From the NCBI GenBank assembly GCA_028818565.1, contig JAPPNV010000053.1:1-33471 (forward strand): DNA of 33,471 nucleotides. The letters are read 5' to 3'. Below are positions 17,399 to 25,800 of the stretch, in pieces. Both the position numbers and the translations under genes were made by a program. Position 1 is the first letter of the stretch. Every line of letters begins with the position of its first letter. This DNA comes from Rhodospirillales bacterium. Lineage in GTDB: Bacteria; Pseudomonadota; Alphaproteobacteria; UBA828. The notes under the pieces were generated by a model. That model was not told the DNA's origin. It ran no database searches and saw only the letters and a program-made list of their open reading frames with translations.

Positions 17399-17689
17399 TT
17401 GGAGCCGGCGGAGGTGGCGGACCGGGGCGTTCCCCCGTGGCGGGACTCGATGCGCCCGGTGCGCTTCTACGTGTTCGACGCCCGCCTGCTGATCCTGGCG
17501 GTGCCGTGGCTGTTCCTGCCCACCTGGTGGACCACGGCCCTGGTCGTGGTGGCGATGCTGGCCTGCCGCGCGGCGGAAGCGCGCGGCTACCGCTTCGGCG
17601 CGGCGGTGCGCGCGCTGAGGGCGCTGAGCGCCGGACGGCGCCGGGCGCTCCATGCCGCGCGCCTTCGGCGCTTCGCGGACTTCGGGTGA
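17399..17689 (+). CDS. icmT: IcmT/TraK-like small membrane protein
   Basis: FYVFDARLLILAVPWLFLPTWWTTALVVVAMLACRAAEARGYRFGAAVRALRALSAGRRRA; start TTG 17399 with GGAGG or ATG 17450. Confidence 0.7.
   Translation: MEPAEVADRGVPPWRDSMRPVRFYVFDARLLILAVPWLFLPTWWTTALVVVAMLACRAAEARGYRFGAAVRALRALSAGRRRALHAARLRRFADFG
17422..17440 (+). repeat. Family II palindromic repeat unit
   Basis: CCGGGGCGTTCCCCCGTGG; matches reverse complement of 1846-1862. Confidence 0.65.
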
Positions 17690-18159
17690 TGTGCGGCGTG
17701 CTGGCGATCGTGCTGCTCGCGGCATCGGCGGCGCCCGCCTCGGCGGAGTTCCGCTACGTGCCTCCGGCGGAGGCGGAGTCCGCGGCGGAGCCGGCGGCGA
17801 AGGGCACGGGCGCGCTGCACGAGGATATCGAGCCCCGCCCCGGTCCCGGCCAGGCGGTCTCCGGCGCGAGTGTCTCCGGGCCGAGTGTCTGGCGGGTCCA
17901 TGCCGGGGAAATGCTGCGCGGCGTGCTGGCGCGCTGGGGCGCGCGGGCCGGCACCGAGGTGCTGTTCCTGACCGACCGGCGCTACCGGCTGGAGGGGGAA
18001 GCGGAGTTCCAGGGCGGGTTCGCCGACGCCGCAGGGGCGCTGTTCGCCGCGCTTGCGCATCTGCCGCATGCACCGGAGGGCGCGCTCTCGGCGGACCGCG
18101 CAACGCTCGCCGTGACCCACCGGCTGCCGGGTCCGGCGGAAACGGGAGGGAGGCCATGA
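17689..18159 (+). CDS. PilL/TcpQ-like periplasmic protein
   Basis: Signal peptide; VWRVHAGEMLRGVLARWGARAGTEVLFLTDRRYRLEGEAEFQGGFADAAGALFAAL matches the TcpQ C-terminal pattern. Confidence 0.65.
   Translation: MCGVLAIVLLAASAAPASAEFRYVPPAEAESAAEPAAKGTGALHEDIEPRPGPGQAVSGASVSGPSVWRVHAGEMLRGVLARWGARAGTEVLFLTDRRYRLEGEAEFQGGFADAAGALFAALAHLPHAPEGALSADRATLAVTHRLPGPAETGGRP
17860..17889 (-). repeat. Family I repeat, two tandem units
   Basis: TCCGGCGCGAGTGTC TCCGGGCCGAGTGTC. Confidence 0.85.
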
Positions 18160-19079
18160 ACGGCTGGCTTGGAAACATCGCGATCGCGGGACTGCTTGCC
18201 TTGCCGTTGGCGGGGGCGAACGAGGCCGCGACCGGGAGCGAGCCGGGTCTTGGGCCCGGGGGTCTGGTAGCGGCGCTGCGGGCCAACGGCGCGGAAATCC
18301 TCCCCCTCGGCGCACGGGGCGGTCTGGAGGGGTACTTCGTCACCCCGGCTCGGGGCGGAGGCTACGGCCTCTACGTGACCGGCGACGGTCACGCGGTCGC
18401 GGGGCTCCTCTACGGGCCGGACGGGAGGGAGCTCACCGGCGCCCAACTCGCGGCGTCCCGACCCGCAGCGGCGGTGTCGCACGGGGCCGAGGCCCGCGCG
18501 CCGGAGACCCTCGGGCCCCGGACCTTCGGGCCGCAGACCCTCGGGCCGCAGACCGCGCCGCCGGCCGTCACCGCTCATGCGGAACCTCGAGACTCCGTGG
18601 CTGCTCCGTGGCCGGCATCCATAGCCGGCCTGTTCGAGCGCAGTGCGGCCGCCTTCGGCTTCACGCTGGGCCAGCGGGGCCCCGTGGTGGTTCTGCTGGG
18701 CGATGCGACGTGCTCGTGGTCGCGCGCGGCGGCGGCGCGGCTGGGACGGGCGGCGCTGGACGGCAGGCTGCAGCTCCGCGTGGTGCCGGTGGCGGTTCTC
18801 GGCGGGGCGGCGGCGCGCCGCGCGGCGGCGATTGCCGCGAGTCCCGATCCGGCGCGCGCGTGGTTCGGAGGCGGCGGCGCACCCGGCCGGGCCGGCGCCG
18901 AGAGGATCGCCCGCAACAACGCGCTGCTCGACCAATGGGGTGCAAGCGCCGTGCCGCTGATCGCCTGGCGGACGCGGGACGGCGCGGTTGGGCACCGCAT
19001 CGGCGATATCGACGAAGTCGCCACCTGGCTCCGAGACACCCTCAGGGTGGGAGACACTCGTGCCGGAGGCGAACCTTGA
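18156..19079 (+). CDS. DsbC/DsbG/TrbB-like thioredoxin-fold protein
   Basis: GPVVVLLGDATCSWSRAAAARLG active-site region and cis-Pro-like ASAVPLIAW; active site reads CSWS. Confidence 0.6.
   Translation: MNGWLGNIAIAGLLALPLAGANEAATGSEPGLGPGGLVAALRANGAEILPLGARGGLEGYFVTPARGGGYGLYVTGDGHAVAGLLYGPDGRELTGAQLAASRPAAAVSHGAEARAPETLGPRTFGPQTLGPQTAPPAVTAHAEPRDSVAAPWPASIAGLFERSAAAFGFTLGQRGPVVVLLGDATCSWSRAAAARLGRAALDGRLQLRVVPVAVLGGAAARRAAAIAASPDPARAWFGGGGAPGRAGAERIARNNALLDQWGASAVPLIAWRTRDGAVGHRIGDIDEVATWLRDTLRVGDTRAGGEP
18244..18267 (+). repeat. Degenerate family I variant related to 2062-2121
   Basis: CGGGTCTTGGGCCCGGGGGTCTGG. Confidence 0.5.
18506..18550 (+). repeat. Family I repeat, three tandem units
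   Basis: GACCCTCGGGCCCCG GACCTTCGGGCCGCA GACCCTCGGGCCGCA. Confidence 0.9.
19035..19067 (+). repeat. Family I repeat, one degenerate and one exact unit
   Basis: GACACCCTCAGGGTGGGA GACACTCGTGCCGGA. Confidence 0.8.
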
Positions 19080-19717
19080 GTAGCCGCCTCCAGTCCGTGC
19101 GGGCGGCGGCGCGGAACTTCGCGTTCCACCGCGACCAGCACCACGGCTGGCGCCGCGCCGCCGCCTGGCTGCTCGCCTGCAACCTGCTCACCGCGGTGGC
19201 ATTCGCCGGATACGTCTGGCTGCACACGACGGTCTACATCGCCGTCGCCGCGACGCCGGACGGAAGGCTGGTGCGACTCACCCCGCTCGACGAGCCGATC
19301 ATGTCGGACGCGGCGCTCCGGAACTGGACGGTCTCGGCGGTCACCGAGGCCTTCACCCTCGGCCACCACGACTGGCGGCTCAGGCTCGCCGGCATCCGCG
19401 AATACTTCACCGACACGGGCTACGAGTCCTTCCTCAAGGGGCTCGACGAGAGCCTCTTCCTCGACCGGCTGCGCGACAACCTGCAGGTGGCCTCGGCGGT
19501 GGCCCGGGGCGCGCCGGTGATCGTGGACACGCGCTTCTTCGCGGGCCGCGTCGGCTGGGCCGTCGAGTTCCCCCTCCTGGTCACCTTCGCGGCTGGCACG
19601 CGGAGGGTGAGCCAGGAGCTGGTCGCGCAGGTGCTGGTGATGCGGGTGCCGCTCGACGAGCGGCCTGCCGGCATCGCCATCGAACAGCTCATCGCCGGAA
19701 AGGGAGGCGGGGCATGA
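19076..19717 (+). CDS. dotI: DotI/IcmL/TraM-like T4SS protein
   Basis: Single N-terminal TM, then ...LNWTVSAVTEAFTLGHHDWRLRLAGIREYFTDTGYESFLKGL (IcmL-like); TTG start in TTGA overlap. Confidence 0.8.
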   Translation: MSSRLQSVRAAARNFAFHRDQHHGWRRAAAWLLACNLLTAVAFAGYVWLHTTVYIAVAATPDGRLVRLTPLDEPIMSDAALRNWTVSAVTEAFTLGHHDWRLRLAGIREYFTDTGYESFLKGLDESLFLDRLRDNLQVASAVARGAPVIVDTRFFAGRVGWAVEFPLLVTFAAGTRRVSQELVAQVLVMRVPLDERPAGIAIEQLIAGKGGGA

Positions 19718-20703
19718 GGACCAGCGTCGCCGCAATTCTGCTTCTCGCGCTGCTGCCCCTGACGGCGGCCGCGCAGGAGGGCACCGAACTGCTGGCGCCG
19801 CTGGAGCGGCAAACCGACGCGTGGTCGGGCCATGCGCTCTCCGACGACGACGCGGCGCGCCAGGGGCGGGCGGCGCTCCCCTTCACCAGGGCCCAGATCG
19901 AGACCCTGGGGCGGCTGCTGAGGGAGACGCAGGAAGCCACGGCCAGGGGCGCCGGCACGCCGCCGAGAGGACGTTTGCGGCGCGTCCGCCTCGAAGCACC
20001 GGGGGGCTCGCTTGTCTTGGGGGGCGGGATCCCCGAGATCGCTCTCCGGCGCGGCTACGTCACGGCCGTCTCCTTCACCGACTCGACCGGCGCGCCCTGG
20101 CCCATCGAGGAGGCGCTGGTCGACCGCCGCTTCCTGCCGCCCGACTCCCAAGGCGGTACGGAAGAGGATGCCCCGGGCAGCAGCCACCTGCTCTACCTGG
20201 CGCCGTCCGCCGCACATCTTGGCGGCAACGCGGTGGTGAAGCTGCGGGGGCTGGCCGAGCCGGTGGTGGCATCCCTGCGCGGCACCGGCGCCGACGCCGA
20301 CTTCCGGGTCGAGATCCGGCTCGGCGTGCCCGGCCCCAACGCCGATCCGGGCGCGCTCGCGCAGCCGCGCGGCTTCCATGCCGGCGATGCGGTGCTGCTG
20401 GGCCTGCTTGGCGGCGCCATACCGCCGGATGCCGAGCGGCTTGCCGTCGAGGGCGGAAGCGCCGGCGACCGCGCCTGGCGCCGGGGCGGTGACCTGCTGC
20501 TGCTCACTCGCGCCAACCTGCTCTCGCCGGGCCCTCTCGCGGCCGAGCGCGGTCCCGGCGGTCGCTGGGCCTACCGCCTCGCCGACACCCCCCTCGTCCT
20601 GGTGAGCGACGGGGGCCGGGAGAAGCGGCTGGCGCTGGGCGATGCGGGGACCGGTGCCGACTGGCGGGAGATCCACGAGTTGGAGGACGCCGATGAGGAC
20701 TGA
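19714..20703 (+). CDS. dotH: DotH/IcmK/TraN-like T4SS outer-membrane core protein
   Basis: GGGIPEIALRRGYVTAVSFTDSTGAPWPIEEALVDRRF pattern of IcmK/DotH; signal peptide. Confidence 0.8.
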   Translation: MRTSVAAILLLALLPLTAAAQEGTELLAPLERQTDAWSGHALSDDDAARQGRAALPFTRAQIETLGRLLRETQEATARGAGTPPRGRLRRVRLEAPGGSLVLGGGIPEIALRRGYVTAVSFTDSTGAPWPIEEALVDRRFLPPDSQGGTEEDAPGSSHLLYLAPSAAHLGGNAVVKLRGLAEPVVASLRGTGADADFRVEIRLGVPGPNADPGALAQPRGFHAGDAVLLGLLGGAIPPDAERLAVEGGSAGDRAWRRGGDLLLLTRANLLSPGPLAAERGPGGRWAYRLADTPLVLVSDGGREKRLALGDAGTGADWREIHELEDADED

Positions 20704-21868
20704 CGGCAAGGAGGCGGCGCGGGGGCCGATCATGGCGGGCGCCATATATATAAGTGTGCTGCTGGCCGCCGGTGCGGCGGCAGGCCTCGCCGGTCCCGGC
20801 TGGGCCCAGGTTCCGGACAACCGGGACCTCAGGCTCGATCCCGAGGACAGCGTGTCGCGGGCCTACGGCGAGACGCTGGACGCGCGCGACGGCCAGCGCC
20901 TCGATGCGGCGCGCGAGGCCGGCGAGACCTTCCTGCCCCTCTTCCAGGGATCGTCCTCCGCGCCCGAAGACACTCGTGCCGGAGACCCTTGGGCCGAAGA
21001 GCCTCGGGCCGGAGACGCAAGGGCGTCTGCCGCCGCGCCGCCGCAGCCGGCCTACGAGGGATACCGCCGGCCCGAGCCGGAGCACGCTTCGGGAAGGGAA
21101 CCGGGGCAGGCGGGAGACTTCCGGCCGGAGGGTCTCGTAAACGTGCTGATCGAGGCCTGGACCCGGCCGCCCGAGATCGTCCGCGTGCGCTGGCCGGAGA
21201 CACTCGCGCCGGAGACCCTCGGGCCCGAGGCGGCCGCCCGCGCTCCCGGCGCCAACGAGGACAGGGATGTCCGGGCGGTAGCGGATCGCGAGAGGCGGGC
21301 GGCCGATCCCATCCTACCGCGGATCGCGGCCGGGACCGGGCTCTACGCGCGCACCATGTACGCCGTCGATTCCGACTACCCCGGCCCGGTCCTGCTGGAG
21401 ATCCTGGAGCCGCCGCTCGCCGGCGCCGTGGCCTCGGGCGCGTTCACACTGGTGGGCGAGCGCCTGGTGCTGCGCCTCGGCCGACTCGAATACCGGGGCC
21501 GGAGCTTCGTCGTCGACGCCTGGGCCGCCGGGCTCGACTGCGCCTGCTACGGCGTGGACGGAGAGGTCGACAGCCACTGGTTCGAGCGGGTGCTGCTGCC
21601 GTCCGCCGTGCGCTTCGCCGAGGGCTTCCTCTCCGCCCTCTCGCGGCCCTCCGAGACCGTCACGATCGGCGAGGACGTGCGCTACGAGCGCCGCGGTTCC
21701 GCGACCCGCGACGCTGTCCATGCGGGGCTCGCGACGGCGGCGCGGACGGCGGGCGACGTGCTGCTCGAGAGCGCGCCGGACGGTCCCACCGTGCGGATCG
21801 CTCGCGACACCGAGTTGGTGGTGGTGTTCGCCGCGCCGCCCGATCCGCGGGACGGCCGCGATGGCTGA
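20693..21868 (+). CDS. dotG: DotG/IcmE/TraO-like T4SS core protein (VirB10-like C-terminus)
   Basis: GLYARTMYAVDSDYPGPVLLEILEPPLAGAVASGAFTLVGERLVLRLGRLEYRGRSFVVDAWA...VDSHWFERVLLPSAVRFAEGF pattern of the IcmE/VirB10 C-terminal domain. Confidence 0.8.
   Translation: MRTDGKEAARGPIMAGAIYISVLLAAGAAAGLAGPGWAQVPDNRDLRLDPEDSVSRAYGETLDARDGQRLDAAREAGETFLPLFQGSSSAPEDTRAGDPWAEEPRAGDARASAAAPPQPAYEGYRRPEPEHASGREPGQAGDFRPEGLVNVLIEAWTRPPEIVRVRWPETLAPETLGPEAAARAPGANEDRDVRAVADRERRAADPILPRIAAGTGLYARTMYAVDSDYPGPVLLEILEPPLAGAVASGAFTLVGERLVLRLGRLEYRGRSFVVDAWAAGLDCACYGVDGEVDSHWFERVLLPSAVRFAEGFLSALSRPSETVTIGEDVRYERRGSATRDAVHAGLATAARTAGDVLLESAPDGPTVRIARDTELVVVFAAPPDPRDGRDG
20969..21013 (+). repeat. Family I repeat, three tandem units
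   Basis: GACACTCGTGCCGGA GACCCTTGGGCCGAA GAGCCTCGGGCCGGA inside dotG. Confidence 0.9.
21120..21134 (-). repeat. Family I repeat unit (variant)
   Basis: TCCGGCCGGAGGGTC. Confidence 0.5.
21199..21228 (+). repeat. Family I repeat, two tandem units
   Basis: GACACTCGCGCCGGA GACCCTCGGGCCCGA. Confidence 0.85.
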
Positions 21869-22400
21869 GTCGAAGGACCTCGGCCAGGCCATGATCTCGC
21901 TGGTCAGCGACCTCGAGCCGGGCCTGCTGATCCTGGTCACCGTGGTCTGCTACCTGCTCGCGCTGATCGCGTTGGCCCAGGGGCTGCTGCGCCTGCTCAA
22001 GACTTCCGAGGACAAGTTCCACGCGCCGTCCGCCGGCGGCACGGCGCTCTCCTTCCTGCTCTGTATCGTCCTCGCCGCGCTCCCCTCCTGGCTCGATGCC
22101 GCAGCTGAGAGCCTGTTCGGCACGGCGAGCCCGCCCGGCACCGCGAGTCTCGGATACGGCGGGCGGGGCGCCGACTACGACGCGCTGCTGGCGGCGGTGT
22201 TCGCCCTGGTCGCGCTGGTCGGGCTGTTCGCCTTCATCCGGGGCACCTTCGTGCTCCGCGCTGCCGCCGACGCCCGGCCCGGCGCCACCGGCGCCCGCGC
22301 CTTTGCCCACATGGCCGGCGGTATCGCCGCCTGGCACCTCGGCGCCGTGATCGACGCCGTCCAGACCAGCCTCGGCATCGAAGTGCTGAGCATCCGTTGA
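21861..22400 (+). CDS. TraQ/IcmC-like T4SS membrane protein
   Basis: About four hydrophobic segments, position directly after DotG and before TraR/IcmD-like gene. Confidence 0.55.
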   Translation: MAESKDLGQAMISLVSDLEPGLLILVTVVCYLLALIALAQGLLRLLKTSEDKFHAPSAGGTALSFLLCIVLAALPSWLDAAAESLFGTASPPGTASLGYGGRGADYDALLAAVFALVALVGLFAFIRGTFVLRAAADARPGATGARAFAHMAGGIAAWHLGAVIDAVQTSLGIEVLSIR

Positions 22401-22414
22401 AAGGATTTTTCCGA

Positions 22415-22867
22415 ATGAACCTCACAGGAATCGCAAGAATAATCCGGCGCATCCTGCTGGAGCTGAAGAGGCTCCGTTCAGGGATCGAGGGCGCCGCACC
22501 GCCTGCCGGCCCCCTCGCGGCCGTGCTGATGGTCGCGGCGTGGCTCGCCGGCTCGAGTGTCTGGACCGCGGGGCCGGTGCTGGCGGTCTCGCTGGGCGAC
22601 ATGGCGAAGGAGGCGGCGGGCGATCTCGAGACCGTGCCGCTGCTGATCGCCATCGCCTTCTACATCATCGGCGCCGCCATCGTCGGCTTCGGCCTGCTGA
22701 AGCTCAAGCGCCACGTCGACCACCCGCAGCAGACCACCATCGGCTCGGGGCTGATCGCCATCCTGATCGGCGTCGCGCTGATCGCCGCGCCCGCCGTCAT
22801 CAACGCCTTGGGCGACACCTTCGGTATCGACGGCGGCAGCCACACCGTCCTCAAGCCGAAGCTCTAG
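22415..22867 (+). CDS. TraR/IcmD-like small membrane protein
   Basis: GDMAKEAAGDLETVPLLIAIAFYIIGAAIVGFGLLKLKRHVDHPQQTTIGSGLIAILIGVALIAAPAVI; SD GAAAGGA upstream; position between TraQ- and TraU-like genes. Confidence 0.6.
   Translation: MNLTGIARIIRRILLELKRLRSGIEGAAPPAGPLAAVLMVAAWLAGSSVWTAGPVLAVSLGDMAKEAAGDLETVPLLIAIAFYIIGAAIVGFGLLKLKRHVDHPQQTTIGSGLIAILIGVALIAAPAVINALGDTFGIDGGSHTVLKPKL
22547..22561 (-). repeat. Family I repeat unit (degenerate)
   Basis: GCCGGCTCGAGTGTC. Confidence 0.45.
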
Positions 22868-22896
22868 AAGCCGGAGCTCCGGGAGACGCTCGCATC

Positions 22897-25800
22897 ATGC
22901 CCCTCTCGCTCGCAGCCGCCGCCGACGACCTGCAGCGCCTGAGCTGGACGCTGCGCCGGAAGCCGCTCGAGAGCTTCCTGGCGCCGCAGGCGGCCGTGCC
23001 GCTCGAAGGCGGCGGCGTTCTGGTCTGCCACGACGGCTCGCTGGTCTCGCTCATCGCCGTCGACGGGAGCCGGTCCATGATGGGCGCGGAAGAGCTGGAG
23101 CGCTTCGTCGAGGTTGCGGCGCTGCGCCTCAACACCGCCTTCGCCCATCCCGGCCACGCGCTGCACGTCGTGTTCGAGCGCGCGCCGGACGAAGCCGCAA
23201 CGCTGGCGGAGGGTCATGCGGGGGCCGCGCGGCGGCAAGCCCGCCGGCTCGGGCTCGACCTCGACGACCTGCTGGCGGAGCGCGCGGGCCGCCTGGCGCC
23301 GCTGATCGCCGCCGAGACGCTCGTCATCGCCTGCTGGACGCGGCCTTCCGTTCTGCCGCGCGATCGGCTGGAGCGCGACCGCAAGGGGCTCCGCAGGAAG
23401 CTGCGCGACTGGCTGCCCGGGGCCGGCGAGGCGCAGTGTGCGCATCTCGCGCTCGAAGGGCTGTGGGCGCGCCACGAGGCGCTGCTGGACGCGGTCTCCG
23501 CCGTGCTCGCCGAGACCGGGATCGCGGGCCGCAGGCTGACGGACGAGGCTGCGTTGCGTCTCATGCGGCGCATGGTCAACGGCGCGGCGTCGACGGCGCC
23601 GGACTGGCGCCCGGTCACCGCCGCCAACGACGCGCCCGCGCGGCTGACCGAGCCCCCGGAGGCGGGCGCTTTCCCGCCGCCTTTGGCACCGCAGCTGCTG
23701 GTCCGGGAGCCGGAGCGGACCGGCGGCGGCATCCGCATCGGCGGGCGCCTCTACGGCGCGCTCGACATGAGCCTGGGGCCGCGCAAGGCGCGGCCGTTCA
23801 CGGAGCTGATGGCGGGGCTGGCGGCCGCCGGGCTCCGGCCCGAGGGTCTTCCCTGCCGCTTCTCGCTGCTGATCGAGGGCGGCGGCCTGCACCGGCTGGA
23901 CGCGGCGATCTCCCGCGTCGCCTCCTCCTTCCTTGCCTTCTCTTCCGCCGACAGCCTGCTCGCCAGGAACGCGCTGAGGGACCTTGCGGCGCTTGGCGGC
24001 GACGCCCATGCCATCGTCCGGCTGCGGCTCGGATTGCTCACCTGGGTCGCAGCGGAGGACGCCCAGGCTGCGCTCGCCGCCCGGCTCGGCCGCCTGCAGC
24101 AGGTGGCGGAGGGCTGGGGCGAGGCGGCGTTCACCGCGCTGACCGGCGATCCGCTGGAGAGCTTCGCGGCCTCGGTGCCCGGTTTCTGCTGCGGCGCCAC
24201 CGCGGAGCCCGCCCTGGCGCCGCTTGCGGAGGCGCTTCGGCTGTTGCCCGTAAGCCGCCCGGCGCCGCTGGGCGCGGGTAGCGACGCGGGCGCCGCACAC
24301 CTGTTCCGCTCGCCCGACGGCAAGCCCCTGCCTCTGGCGGCGGACCAGGGCGGGGACTACGGCTTCGAGCTGATCTACGGCCTGCCCGGCCAGGGCAAGT
24401 CGGTGCTGATGAACGCACTGGGACTGGCCTTCTCGCTCCAGGGCGGCCAGGCGCGGCTCCCGCTCGCCGCGGTGATCGACATCGGCCCGTCGTCCTCGGG
24501 CCTGGTCTCCCTGGTCCGCGAGGCGCTGCCGCCGGACCGCCGCCACGAGGCCGGCTGGTTCCCGCTCCGCATGACGCCCGAGCACGCGATCAACCCCTGC
24601 GACACCCAGCTCGGCTGCCGCAGCCCCCTGCCGGCCGAGCGCGCTTTCCTGACGAACCTGCTCGGCCTGATGGTGACCCCGGCCGGGACCGCCGGCGTGC
24701 CCGACGGCATGCGCGAGCTGCTGGGACCGGCGCTCACCGGCGCCTACGCGATGCGCTCCGACAAGGTGCCGGGGGCGGAGCCTCACGCCTACACGGAAAG
24801 CCGCGACGCCGAGGTCGATGCCGCGATCGCGGCAGCCGGGCTGCGCCTCCCCGGCGATCCCCTCTGGTGGGAGGTGGTGGACCTGCTGTTCGACGCGGGC
24901 GCGGTGGACGCGGCGGCACGGGCGCAGCGCTACGCGGTGCCAACCCTCGTCGACCTGCTTGCCTCGGTGCGCGAACCCGCCGTGCAGGGGTTGGTCGGCG
25001 ACGCGCGCTACGGCTCGGGCGGCGAGACCGTTACCCAGGCCTTCATTCGCATCCTGACGGCGCTCTCGGGCGACTGGCCGGTGATGTTCGCGCCTACCGC
25101 CTTCGACGTCGGCGGCGCGCGTCTCGCCGCGATCGACCTCGCGGAGGTGGCGCCGCAGGGCTCGGCCGAGGCCGACCGGCAGTCCGCCGCCTTCTACCTG
25201 CTGGCGCGCCACGCGCTCACCCGCCACTGGTGGATCGCCGACGACGCTCTCGGCGCGGTTCTGGAGCCCTACCGCGACTGGCATGCCGCGAGGCTGCGCG
25301 AGATCCGCGAGTCCCCCAAGCGCCTCTGCTACGACGAGTTCCACCGCACCGCGGGCGCGCCCGCCGTGCGCGCCCAGGTCGAGCGCGACGTGCGCGAGGC
25401 GCGCAAGCTCCGGGTGCGGCTCGCGCTCGCCTCCCAGCGCCTCGACGATTTCGGCGGCGCGCTCGCCGAGCTCGCCAACCGCTACTGGATCCTGGGCGCC
25501 GGCGGCAAGGTGGCGGAAGCCGAAGCGCTCGCCGCGATGTTCTGCCTGAGCGGCACGCTCGACGACGCCGTCCGCTACCGCCTCACCGGACCCGGCCGCG
25601 ACGGCGCGCCGGCGCTGCTGATCGCGGCCGGCCAGGGCGGACGCTTCGAGCATCTGTTGGTCAACACGCCGGGCCCGGTCGAGCTCTGGGCGCTGACCAC
25701 CAGCCCGGCGGACGCGGCGCTGAGGCGCCGGGTCCATGCGCTGCTGCCGGCCGCGGCGGCGCGTGCGGCGCTGGCGCGCGCCTTCCCCGAAGGCACGGCG

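Noticed and set aside
17380-17688. ATG 17380 reading frame overlapping icmT
   Set aside because: The frame gives a Gly/Arg/Pro-rich low-complexity peptide; the overlapping IcmT-like frame is convincing, and the downstream TcpQ-like gene starts at 17689.
3320-23848. CRISPR-like interpretation of the repeats
   Set aside because: Units are 15 bp, directly tandem or isolated, lie inside coding frames and have no regular spacers.
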